64,000 bases of DNA from Dendrophyllia cribrosa (Eukaryota; Cnidaria; Anthozoa; Scleractinia; Dendrophylliidae), in the NCBI GenBank assembly GCA_024195265.1, contig JAJLRJ010000006.1, forward strand, positions 19,724,851 through 19,788,850. Reading direction: 5' to 3'. The first letter of the stretch is position 1; each line of letters opens with the position of its first letter. The notes below the pieces were generated by a model. That model was not told the origin of the DNA. It did no database searches and saw only the letters and a list, made by a program, of their open reading frames with translations. Made by a program: the position numbers and the translations under genes. Positions 24,566 to 32,800 of this stretch are shown one piece after another.

Positions 24566-25003
24566 TTAAAGAAAGCAAAAAGCTGCATAGCCAAGGGCAA
24601 GTGCGCCCATGCCCATAAACAAGAGCTCACCTTGCTTCTGCTGTTCACTGGGCTGATAGAAGTCAGAGAACTCGGGCTGTTTGGGAAGTGAAAGTTGTTT
24701 TCCGGGTTGGTCCCGGTGGGTTTGGTTGTAGAGCGCCAGCGCTTGGTCGGTGTTAGTGAAATCTTGTTTTGCTTGACCTTTGATCCGAGCATTGGTCGCA
24801 ATCCAGTCAAGAAGCTTTGTGCTGTGTTTCTGATATTTGGCATAAGCCACCTAGTAGTCTTCTAGAGCTTTGTCATGCCTGGTCTTCTCTTCCAGTGCGG
24901 CTTGGCCGCTATCCCCAGACAAATATTTTGCTAGATAATTGCCTCCAGTGAAAGTGGCTGCATTGAAAATCGCTCCACCAATCATCATGGCGATTGAGGC
25001 CAT
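24566..25003 (-). pseudogene. Small membrane protein, copy 1 (145-aa type), nonsense codon
   Basis: Unknown function; conserved between the two elements (copy 2 at 46869-47306). The N-terminus is a Gly/Ala-rich hydrophobic segment (MASIAMMIGGAIFNAATF), followed by a charged helical middle (KYQKHSTKLLDWIA) and a C-terminal hydrophobic end (LLFMGMGALALGYAAFCF), suggesting two membrane contacts. A TAG at 24851-24853 replaces a Gln codon present in copy 2, leaving only the C-terminal 94 codons open. It sits in the tightly packed minus-strand cluster, 16 bp upstream of the integrase start. A virion membrane role is possible but inferred only from hydrophobicity and neighbours. Confidence 0.7.
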
Positions 25004-25012
25004 TGTTGTGGG

Positions 25013-25020
25013 TATATATA
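25013..25020 (-). promoter_or_regulatory. TATATATA motif before 145-aa-type gene
   Basis: TATATATA followed by CCCACAA and the ATG at 25003; 9-nt spacing. Confidence 0.6.
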
Positions 25021-25032
25021 ATGTTCGTGTTT

Positions 25033-25254
25033 TTACATCAAGGTGGGAAGGATTTTCTGGTCCTCAAGGTATTTCTTCAGTGCAATACTCCCAGCCATAA
25101 CAACTGTGAACTTTACGTAGTTCATGACATTCGAGCTGGGATCAGCTGTGAATGTCTCTTTGACGACTTTTTTACCAACCCATCCAATACCGGCGACAAG
25201 GCCAGTGATTGTTGCGGCATCAAGAACTGATTTCACAAGCTTGTTGTCAGACAT
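25033..25254 (-). CDS. Small membrane protein, 73 aa, copy 1
   Basis: An intact 73-codon frame starting MSDNKLVKSVLDAATITG. Hydrophobic stretches at about residues 12-26 and 48-60 (VKFTVVMAGSIALKK) suggest one or two membrane passes. Copy 2 at 47332-47553 is about 75% identical by eye but has lost its ATG. No family recognised. Confidence 0.7.
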   Translation of the reverse strand: MSDNKLVKSVLDAATITGLVAGIGWVGKKVVKETFTADPSSNVMNYVKFTVVMAGSIALKKYLEDQKILPTLM

Positions 25255-25261
25255 GGTTGTG

Positions 25262-25269
25262 TATATATA
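25262..25269 (-). promoter_or_regulatory. TATATATA motif before 73-aa gene
   Basis: TATATATA, then CACAACC and the ATG at 25254. Confidence 0.6.
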
Positions 25270-25293
25270 AGATTTTAAATTACGATTAATTCC

Positions 25294-25437
25294 TCATTGT
25301 CTGTATTTTCGTTGATTGGTTGTGCTGCTAATTGCCAAATTGTTTTTTTTAAAGGCGGTTATGTTGAAATTAACCAAAACCAGAAGAACACCTCCGATTG
25401 CAGCCCCGTTTAAGAAAAGTTGGGTGAGGTTTGCCAT
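25294..25437 (-). CDS. Very small membrane protein, 47 aa
   Basis: A 47-codon frame from 25437 (MANLTQLFLNGAAIGGVLLV) to a TGA at 25294, with a single strongly hydrophobic segment at about residues 6-29 and a basic tail. It has its own TATATATA motif 2 nt upstream, like its neighbours, and fits exactly between the 73-aa gene and the gene at 25455. Copy 2 has no counterpart, since its flanking genes abut. Function unknown. Confidence 0.5.
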   Translation of the reverse strand: MANLTQLFLNGAAIGGVLLVLVNFNITAFKKNNLAISSTTNQRKYRQ

Positions 25438-25439
25438 TG

Positions 25440-25447
25440 TATATATA
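25440..25447 (-). promoter_or_regulatory. TATATATA motif before 47-aa gene
   Basis: TATATATA, 2 nt before the ATG at 25437. Confidence 0.55.
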
Positions 25448-25454
25448 GGATTTT

Positions 25455-25855
25455 TTATTTCATCTCGCGAATTCCGGATTTTCTTTTTGGAGTAGTTTTG
25501 ACCTCCTCTGCTGCTGAAGGGGTTGGAGTTTTGTTGCGCCCAAGAGTCTTCATAATGGCTTTACGTTGGTAATACACACCCAGAGCAGAGACAATCAACC
25601 CGCCAACCGTCAGAATGAAGTAGCCTGAGTTGTTGCTGCTTGATTCTGGAGAGGGGGATGGGTTTGGAGTGGGGTCATTTGCCACTTTGGCAGCTTGTTT
25701 TTTTGCTTCGTGAGCCAGATGGTTGCGCTCTGCTAGTCTTTTGCCAGAAGCAACACGACCAGGATTTTTGCTGGAACAGTTTTTGGAACATCAGTGGCAA
25801 TGTGTGTGTTGGTTGTTGTTTCTTCGGGTATCGTCTCCAGTTGTGGCATATCCAT
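25455..25855 (-). pseudogene. Single-pass membrane protein with Pro/Thr tail, copy 1, frameshifted
   Basis: Equivalent of the intact 162-aa copy-2 gene (47588-48076). It has a hydrophilic N-terminus (LETIPEETT), a basic VASGKRLA-type segment, a Pro/Ser linker, one membrane segment (GYFILTVGGLIVSALGVYY) and a basic tail (KTTPKRKSGIREMK). A single-base loss in an A-run near 25770 breaks the frame, so only the last 76 codons stay open from an internal Met. The start at 25855 is set by an abutting TATATA. Function unknown. Confidence 0.7.
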
Positions 25856-25861
25856 TATATA
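25856..25861 (-). promoter_or_regulatory. TATATA motif abutting start at 25855
   Basis: TATATA with zero spacing to the ATG. Confidence 0.4.
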
Positions 25862-25905
25862 GAATGTTTTTTAAAAAAAAATTACCTATCTGGTTCTTTC
25901 TTAGT

Positions 25906-26500
25906 TGTCAATTTCATCAAATCCCTCTAGTGGGTAGCCTTCACTGTCTCTGCTTGGGTGTGTGGGAGGCATAAGCTCTTCACACACAGCATTTTCAGGC
26001 TCCTTTTTGAAGTCAATGTGTTTTGTAGTTATCAGAGCAGCATTGGCCAATGCTAACTATCGCCCGCATCGCAGTGCAAGGCTTCCAACAAAGGATGACA
26101 ATTCATGGTTAATCATGTAGTCATTTTTTAGTTCTTTCTGCAGTTCATTGACATCATCAATCGAAACAACCATGCCAACACTCTTGCTGAGAAGCGTTAG
26201 AACGCTGTCAATCACAGACTTGGTCGTCTTGTTGCCGACGTAGGCTTCATATCTTTTGTATAGCTTTACAACCTCTTTCTCTGTAAGGCATTTCACCTGC
26301 TCGTCTGAGAGCTGGACACCGATAGCTTCTTTTGATTTGCCAGTCGAGACCAGAACTGCCAGCTTCTCGCGTTGAGCTGGAATGGGGTTGTCTGAAACAA
26401 AGGGCACCGACTCCGAAGGCATAGAATTATCAGGGGCTGCCTCTAGCATCTGCATGACTTCATTCATTACAGCATCCTCTCCTGGGTTTGCGTGTGACAT
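25906..26500 (-). pseudogene. Helical protein (about 197 aa type), copy 1, nonsense codon
   Basis: Conserved between copies (copy 2 at 48172-49808). From MSHANPGEDAVMNEVMQMLE the protein is hydrophilic and helical, with the conserved core LVSTGKSKEAIGVQL ... KLYKRYEAYVGNKTT ... ELKNDYMINHELSSF. A TAG at about 26054-26056 interrupts it just after LALRCGR. The frame then stays open through ANAALITTKHI to a conserved end, RDSEGYPLEGFDE, near 25910. Function unknown. The position between ATPase-side genes and membrane-protein genes suggests a virion or assembly role. Confidence 0.7.
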
Positions 26501-26504
26501 TGTG

Positions 26505-26512
26505 TATATATA
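26505..26512 (-). promoter_or_regulatory. TATATATA motif before 26500 gene
   Basis: TATATATA, then CACA and the ATG at 26500. Confidence 0.6.
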
Positions 26513-26518
26513 GTGTTT

Positions 26519-26758
26519 TTAATTTTCGATTATTCTCTTGATGTCAGGCAAAAGCCTTTCAACCTCCTGCAAAAGCGAGGCCATGGTGTCTGGCATCTCT
26601 AAGAGTTTCAAATGGTAGCGGTTAAGAAGCATGAGATGCAGATCATCCTCACCAGCGGTTTTGATAATTTTGAATTGCATTGCTTCTGTCTTGGTCTGTA
26701 ATTTGTTCAAAATCTGGTAAAAAGCTGTTAGCTTGTGGAAACTGGTTGAGGTATTCAT
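26519..26758 (-). CDS. Small helical protein, 79 aa, copy 1
   Basis: An intact frame, MNTSTSFHKLTAFYQILNKL to LLPDIKRIIEN. Copy 2 (49828-50073, 81 aa) conserves KIIKAAGE-DL-LMLLNRY, MPDTMA-L and LLPDIKRIIE. Predicted all-alpha, no membrane segment, unknown function. It follows the ATPase with slight overlap of that gene's read-through tail. Confidence 0.7.
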   Translation of the reverse strand: MNTSTSFHKLTAFYQILNKLQTKTEAMQFKIIKTAGEDDLHLMLLNRYHLKLLEMPDTMASLLQEVERLLPDIKRIIEN

Positions 26759-27380
26759 AACTCAGAGTGTATATTATAGTTTTATATCTTGCTTCGATCC
26801 CATATGGATGTCGCAGAGAGAAAACTAGGTGGGAAAACTTGTGCTCCTTAACCCGTGCAATAATCTCTTTGTACTCTTCGTGTGTAAGCTTGCCGGCATA
26901 GTCTTCGAAGATGGCCTTCGTTGTTTTGCTTGATGGAGTGTAAAAAACCACAATCGCTGCCACGTTTTCCCTAAACGGCTTCGCAATGCTGGTTATGTGT
27001 TGGGTCAACACCCACACGCTTATGCCACCGTGGCGTGCACTGAAGCCGAGATTAACCAGCTGGCTCATGCGGCCTTTCACGTCCTTTGAAGCGGCGCAGT
27101 CATCGAGAATGATGAGCGTGTTCGTCTTCTCAAAAAAGAAACTTGCTAGTTTTAGCCACCATTCAATCTCATGCTGCTGGCAGTCTGTCACGAAGATGCA
27201 TGGCTCTTTATCCACGAAACCATCATAGGTCTTGTTGTGGACAAAGGTTGGGCATAAGAGCACGATATAGTCAAACTTGCCCCTGAAGGGGCCCCGGAGC
27301 TGATTCAGAAGATACTGTGTTTTGCCAGAGTTGGTCAGCCCAACAATTAGGGCATTGAAGGGCAGCTTTCGTGGGTCCAT
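26649..27380 (-). CDS. A32/FtsK-HerA-type genome-packaging ATPase, copy 1
   Basis: The motor that would pump element DNA into capsids. MDPRKLPFNALIVG leads into Walker A GLTNSGKT (residues 14-21); Walker B is TLIILDDC (88-95) and an arginine-rich sensor-like LRHPYGIE lies near the end. Copy 2 stops shortly after HPYGIE at 199 aa. Here a small indel after GIEA shifts the frame past the original stop, so about 40 unrelated residues are read through into the next gene (26758). The true product probably ended at about 26780. The TATA-like motif is 4 nt upstream. This is among the least damaged genes of copy 1. Confidence 0.9.
   Translation of the reverse strand: MDPRKLPFNALIVGLTNSGKTQYLLNQLRGPFRGKFDYIVLLCPTFVHNKTYDGFVDKEPCIFVTDCQQHEIEWWLKLASFFFEKTNTLIILDDCAASKDVKGRMSQLVNLGFSARHGGISVWVLTQHITSIAKPFRENVAAIVVFYTPSSKTTKAIFEDYAGKLTHEEYKEIIARVKEHKFSHLVFSLRHPYGIEARYKTIIYTLSYEYLNQFPQANSFLPDFEQITDQDRSNAIQNYQNRW
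26770..26776 (-). promoter_or_regulatory. TATA-like motif before 79-aa gene
   Basis: Minus-strand TAATATA, 11 nt before the ATG at 26758, lying inside the ATPase 3' end. Confidence 0.4.
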
Positions 27381-27384
27381 TCAA

Positions 27385-27393
27385 TGTATAATT
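27385..27393 (-). promoter_or_regulatory. TATA-like motif before packaging ATPase
   Basis: Minus-strand AATTATACA, 4 nt before the ATG at 27380, immediately after the capsid stop codon (27400-27402). Confidence 0.5.
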
Positions 27394-27399
27394 ACACTT

Positions 27400-28636
27400 T
27401 TAATACTGAACTGCCTGCAGCTGAATGTCCATGATGTTCATCTGTGAGTCACTGATGGTATAGATATGGCAGTGCACGTTTTCTGAACCGGAGGGTGTTC
27501 TTTCAATCTCAAGGTGCACGCCGTCCTTTGTGTTGATGAGGCGTTAGCCATTACCGTGCAGAGTTGTATCAGCCATTGATCTAAGATCGATAAGGAGGCT
27601 GAACTTGTTGCCCGTGAGATATTTGGTCAGATTCATGTTGGGTCTGCCACCTCTGTTTTTTTCTGAAGAGTCGGCTGATTTCATTCCACATGTCACTACC
27701 ATCGATGCCATTGTTATAAACCCTGTTGGGAGAGCCGTTTATGGTGACATTCACTTTGGTTATGTCGGTGTTGAAGTATTTTTCGGAGTCCCTGGCGCCT
27801 GCCGCGTAGGGTTCGATAAATAGCAGAAGAATGCCATTGAGTGGTCTGCGCTGCGAGTTCACCCGAAGATTCAGCCTAGCATCTGCGCCTTTCGCAAATG
27901 GTACCACCTCTTCTTGCATCACATGGTCGTTGGCGAACTCCTTTCTGCTAGAGTAAACGCTTGTTGCCTCGTCAGCCAGTTGTTTGCTGTGGATTGTCTC
28001 GTACTCAAGCTGGATATTTGTCAACTTATACACAAGCTTACTTGTATCCGAACCCTTTACAACCTGAGATGCAGGGGCAAGCGTTAGCTCGAAGATAAGA
28101 TCGTTGTAGAGGGCCTGTGGGTACAAAACACCGTTGTCAGTCAAAATCTGGTGGTCCAGATTGATGCGGTATTTGTTTTTGTAAACACTCTCCAGCTTAT
28201 TTTCTGCATCCACACCAGAGGTCTTCTTATCACCGGCACTAGAGCGGATCTTGCACAAATCCACAGTCTGGAGGCTCTCCGGCAGCATGTTGTCGCGCTC
28301 ATCCACTGAGAGAAACAGGTCCTCAAATATTTTGTAAATGTCCTGGACAGTGGTGGCGGCAAATTTTGCAATGAGTCTGTCAACCAACGCCCGAGAAACA
28401 TTCTGTACGAGATAGTTGTTTGCGTGGCCGCCGGCAAGCTCGATGTTAAAAAGCAAGGCAAGCAAGCCTGACACGATAACCTCATGTTCACTCAGCTTGG
28501 GCACCGAAACGTACAGGGTCTCGCCGGGCTTGGCCACAGAGCGGTCAAATGTGATGCGCTTTACGGTGCGCTCAGCTTTCATACCACCAATAGTCTTCTC
28601 GTTGTGTGTGGGCAGAAAATTTGGTTGTACAGCCAT
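27400..28636 (-). pseudogene. Candidate double jelly-roll major capsid protein, copy 1, broken
   Basis: About 412 codons from MAVQPNFLPTHNEKT to the end at 27400. Regions resembling Polinton-type capsid proteins: PGETLYVSVPKLSEHEV (about residues 38-54), NYLVQNVSRALVDRL, and a C-terminal LLLFIEPYA ... DITKVNVTINGSPNRVY. The assignment rests on the latter motif, size, and position next to the packaging ATPase. It has a frameshift in a poly-T run near 27655-27662 and a nonsense TAA at 27544-27546 (Gln codon in copy 2). The frame also stays open upstream through the (AT)n microsatellite, but conservation with copy 2 (51342) fixes the start at 28636. Confidence 0.75.
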
Positions 28637-28638
28637 AG

Positions 28639-28641
<3 letters not shown>

Positions 28642-28712
<71 letters not shown>

Positions 28713-28722
28713 TATATATATA
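28642..28722. repeat. (AT)n microsatellite in the capsid-gene promoter position
   Basis: About 80 bp of almost pure TA dinucleotide, beginning 5 nt before the capsid start. Copy 2 has a plain TATATATT there, so the motif seems to have expanded into a microsatellite. Confidence 0.9.
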
Positions 28723-28999
28723 AATTCTTGAACTTGATTTGAATGTATTTCAGAGAGCGCTCAACTCTTAGAGGGGCATTGACAATTATAATAAACTGGT
28801 TTAAGACTTCAGAGGTAGTTCGTCGTTTTATTACTACAGCTCTGTTTCGTATGGCCAAAAGATGACCACACTCATCAGGCAATATCAACGATCGACCGTT
28901 AAATTACAATAACTGGCTATAAAAGCTGGGATACGGTTGCTATGAGATATAAAAACATGCGTAATTTTATCATGTGAGTGCTATTTATAATTTGGGAGA

Positions 29000-29440
29000 T
29001 TGTGTTACTTTATTATAAAGTTCTTGAGGAGGTATCTGTTTCTGTGGGGGCATGAACTTGCTAACTCATTTCGTTTGTTCAGACTGCAGAGATCCTTTTT
29101 ACAGATGATTATGAATTTTTCAAAAAGACATAAATTACATTTCTTAGTAATGTTGTTGTAAGGTTTGCATTGTTTGATGATTTTCTACTTCAGGTTGAAA
29201 GGCTTGTTGTTGTCTTTAAGTGTCCATATGTGCTTCGATAATTCAGTTTCGTGTCTCTTGTTTTGATGTCGAAAGGAAGATGTGTGGTTTCTGTAACGTT
29301 CTTTGAAGTTTGTGGCGAGTCCTACATATGAATCTGTTGATGTTTCAGTTGTGACTGTTGCTTGGTGGACTACGTTTGTTGTGAGGCATTTTCCTTCGAG
29401 GGGGCATTGATCTTTTTTTCGGCAGTTACATTCTTTGTCG
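29000..29440 (-). pseudogene. Penelope-like GIY-YIG endonuclease fragment
   Basis: The minus strand reads CRKKDQCPLEGKCLTTNVV, then SYVGLATNFKERYRNH, ELSKHIWTLK, CNLCLFEK and LNKRNELASSCPHRNRYLL. This is the zinc-binding linker and GIY-YIG nuclease C-terminus of Penelope-like retroelements. At least one in-frame stop (TAG after LKDNNKPFNLK) marks it as dead. Confidence 0.75.
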
Positions 29441-29469
29441 AGTGTTTGTGACTGGTTGCAATCTGATAA

Positions 29470-29627
29470 CTCCTAAAGAAAGCATAGACTACGCATCACA
29501 ATTCACGTGCATCACCCCACAAGACCGCCATAATATCATACATGCGAAAAAATCACTGCTATACCACCAGAACACGCCATGGGCAAAGAAGAATACCGAC
29601 GACATGTTCGATGTGACGATAAAATGA
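29470..29627 (+). pseudogene. Penelope-like reverse transcriptase fragment
   Basis: A short frame with LLYHQNTPWAKK ... MFDVTI resembles the RT segment that precedes the FDVTMGSYDGAE motif in Penelope-like elements. It is opposite in strand to the GIY-YIG piece and interrupted at its 3' side by the inverted flank. Confidence 0.6.
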
Positions 29628-29812
29628 TAAAATTACGCCTGTTTTTATATCTCATAGCAACCGTATCCCCGCTTTTATAGCCAGTTATTGTAATTTAACG
29701 GTCAATCGTTGATATTACCTGATGAGTGTGGTCATCTTTTGGCCATACGAAACAGAGCTGTAGTAATAAAATGATGAACTACCTCTGAAGTCTTAAACCA
29801 GTTTATTATAAT

Positions 29813-29846
<34 letters not shown>

Positions 29847-29849
29847 TAT

Positions 29850-32800
29850 CTAACTGGATTTGTTAAAACGTGTCTCTAGAAATTTCAAGTGCGTTTCAAC
29901 AATTTGACAAAACGAACCAGCACAAGCTTTTACAATAAGAAAGTGAGATTTTTAGAGATTTAAAAATTGAGAGTTTTAGAGGCAACACGGGATCCCATCT
30001 AAACTCTGCCAAGTCAACTTAAAATAAATTGTACTGGCCAAAATACAGGTTAACAGTCTAGTATAAGCCAAAAATGTTCCTAAAAGGCCTGAACTGATTA
30101 CAAGACGGCTAGTTTAAGGCTTTTTGCTAGCATTTTATTGAGACAGGGTCCACAAATAATTGGATGTGTCACACATTCATATTAATTTATTACTGCTGAA
30201 CTATAGGGAGGGACTCCAAATTTGTAATAGATCGCTTAAATGTCTTTCAATGAGGCATATGCTGCACCAAAACGAACCAGCACAAGCTTTTACAATAAGA
30301 AAGTGAGATTTTTAGAGATTTAAAAATTGAGAGTTTTAGAGGCAACACGGGATCCCATCTAAACTCTGCCAAGTCAACTTAAAATAAATTGTACTGGCCA
30401 AAATACAGGTTAACAGTCTAGTATAAGCCAAAAATGTTCCTAAAAGGCCTGAACTCATTACAAGACGGCTAGTTTATTATAATAAGGCTTTTTGCTAGCA
30501 TTTTATTGAGACAGGGTCCACAAATAATTGGATGTGTCACACATTCATATTAATTTTCTAACTGGATTTGTTAAAACGTGTCTCTAGAAATTTCAAGTGC
30601 GTTTCAACAATTTGACACTTAAGGCGAATGAAAAACATTGAAAAGTATCTTGATACGGCTTAAAATGACATCTTAATTGCTGGCAACTCATGACAAGTTG
30701 CTCTCGGCAAAAGTGACAAAAATTTGTAATGAAATTAACATCATTTGGAAAGCACACGAATAATGACCTTTTAGTATTTCAAACGATACGGTTCATAGCA
30801 AAACGTTCGCCGAACATATATCTAGAATTCGCCTTCCTTGAACCCAGAATGGGTTATCTAAGGCACTATTGCTTTAACTAAACACAGAAGAAGCTGTTTT
30901 ATGCCTTGCACAGAATATACTAAGCAGCTCGATCGACATACCTGTAGCTGATAAGCAATCACTTGTCAACACATACTTGACGAAGCCGGAAATCACACAA
31001 TAAAATTCTTTTGCGGCAGTGAAAAACTTCCAGGAAACTACCCATAGCCTTTCCACGTTTCTCACAAGCAAAATATCATCAAATAACTCGAAAAAACTCA
31101 CGCTCTTGGCAAATAAACATCCACAAACATTTGTCTTCACAGTAATTTTATTCGAGTTCCCGGATGTAGGCTCGCGTTCGACAGGGCACCACAAAGCCTC
31201 TTGCCTTCAAAGCAAATTGTTACTAAGTCTTTGGCCGGGTCAAAATTCACCAACAATTCGCCTGCCGTTTAATAGATATGACCCGTAGAGGCTACTTTTT
31301 GAGGCCAAAGACTTGTTAACGCCAAGAACAAAGCGCACAATATCATAACCGTTTCGCCTCGGCCCGAGATCAAAAGTGTAACCCGTTTAGCCTCAAAAGA
31401 GACTAAATACAGTAAGATATAAGGACGAGGACAGACTGTGCCAATCGCCAGCTTTTTTTCCCTCACGGGACTTAATGATGTCCTCGGGAAAACTTTGTTC
31501 AAGGCGGCCAAAAGGAAATCTACTGAAAATAACCGACAGAGAAAGCCACTGATCTCTAGCGCGCGCGCTCACTTCGAAACGTTTGATTCTGTCATAGTAG
31601 AGACAGGGTCCACAAATAATTGGATGTGTCACACATTCATATTAATTTATTACTGCTGAACTAAAGGGAGGGACTCCAAATTTGTAATAGATCGCTTAAA
31701 TGTCTTTCAATGAGGCATATGCTGCACCAAAACGAACCAGCACAAGCTTTTACAATAAGAAAGTGAGATTTTTAGAGATTTAAAAATTGAGAGTTTTAGA
31801 GGCAACACGGGATCCCATCTAAACTCTGCCAAGTCAACTTAAAATAAATTGTACTGGCCAAAATACAGGTTAACAGTCTAGTATAAGCCAAAAATGTTCC
31901 TAAAAGACCTGAACTCATTACAAGACGGCTAGTTTGAGGCTTTTTGCTAGCATTTTATTGAGACAGGGTCCACAAATAATTGGATGTGTCACACATTCAT
32001 ATTAATTTATTATTACTGCTGAACTAAAGGGAGGGACTCCAAATTTGTAATAGATCGCTTAAATGTCTTTCAATGAGGCATATGCTGCACCAAAACGAAC
32101 CAGCACAAGCTTTTACAATAAGAAAGTGAGATTTTTAGAGATTTAAAAATTGAGAGTTTTAGAGGCAACACGGGATCCCATCTAAACTCTGCCAAGTCAA
32201 CTTAAAATAAATTGTACTGGCCAAAATACAGGTTAACAGTCTAGTATAAGCAAAAAATGTTCCTAAAAGGCCTGAACTGATTACAAGACGGCTAGTTTAA
32301 GGCTTTTTGCTAGCATTTTATTGAGACAGGGTCCACAAATAATTGGATGTGTCACACATTCATATTAATTTTCTAACTGGATTTGTTAAAACGTGTCTCT
32401 AGAAATTTCAAGTGCGTTTCAACAATTTGACACTTAAGGCGAATGAAAAACATTGAAAAGTATCTTGATACGGCTTAAAATGACATCTTAATTGCTGGCA
32501 ACTCACGACAAGTTGCTCTCGGCAAAAGTGACAAAAATTTGTAAATGAAATTAACATCATTTGGAAAGCACACGAATAATGACCTTTTAGTATTTCAAAC
32601 GATACGGTTCATAGCAAAACGTTCGCCGAATATATATCTAGAATTCGCCTTCCTTGAACCCAGAATGGGTTATCTAAGGCACTATTGCTTTAACTAAACA
32701 CAGAAGAAGCTGTTTTATGCCCTGCACAGAATATACTAAGCAGCTCGATCGACATACCTGTAGCTGATAAGCAATCACTTGTCAACACATACTTGACGAA

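Larger units (their letters stand above)
28783..29813. mobile_element. Penelope-like element remnant with inverted 188-bp flanks
   Basis: 28783-28971 and 29626-29813 are inverted copies (including ATAGCAACCGTATCCC and GATGAGTGTGGTCATCTTTT). Between them are coding pieces in opposite orientation: a GIY-YIG-type C-terminus on minus and a reverse-transcriptase piece on plus. Inverted, partly duplicated copies are typical of Penelope-like elements. It adjoins and probably truncated the virus-like copy 1. Confidence 0.75.

Noticed and set aside
24550..24843. Upstream extension of the integrase frame
   Set aside because: It runs through the small membrane gene in another frame; the conserved start MDAKLSKIYY is at 24549 in both copies.
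26649..26780. 40-residue C-terminal tail of the copy-1 packaging ATPase
   Set aside because: Copy 2 ends at HPYGIEYKV; the tail comes from a small indel and reads the next gene out of frame.
28637..28888. N-terminal extension of the capsid frame (about 84 codons of Tyr-Ile repeats)
   Set aside because: It is translation of the (AT)n microsatellite; copy 2 and the normal promoter spacing put the start at 28636.
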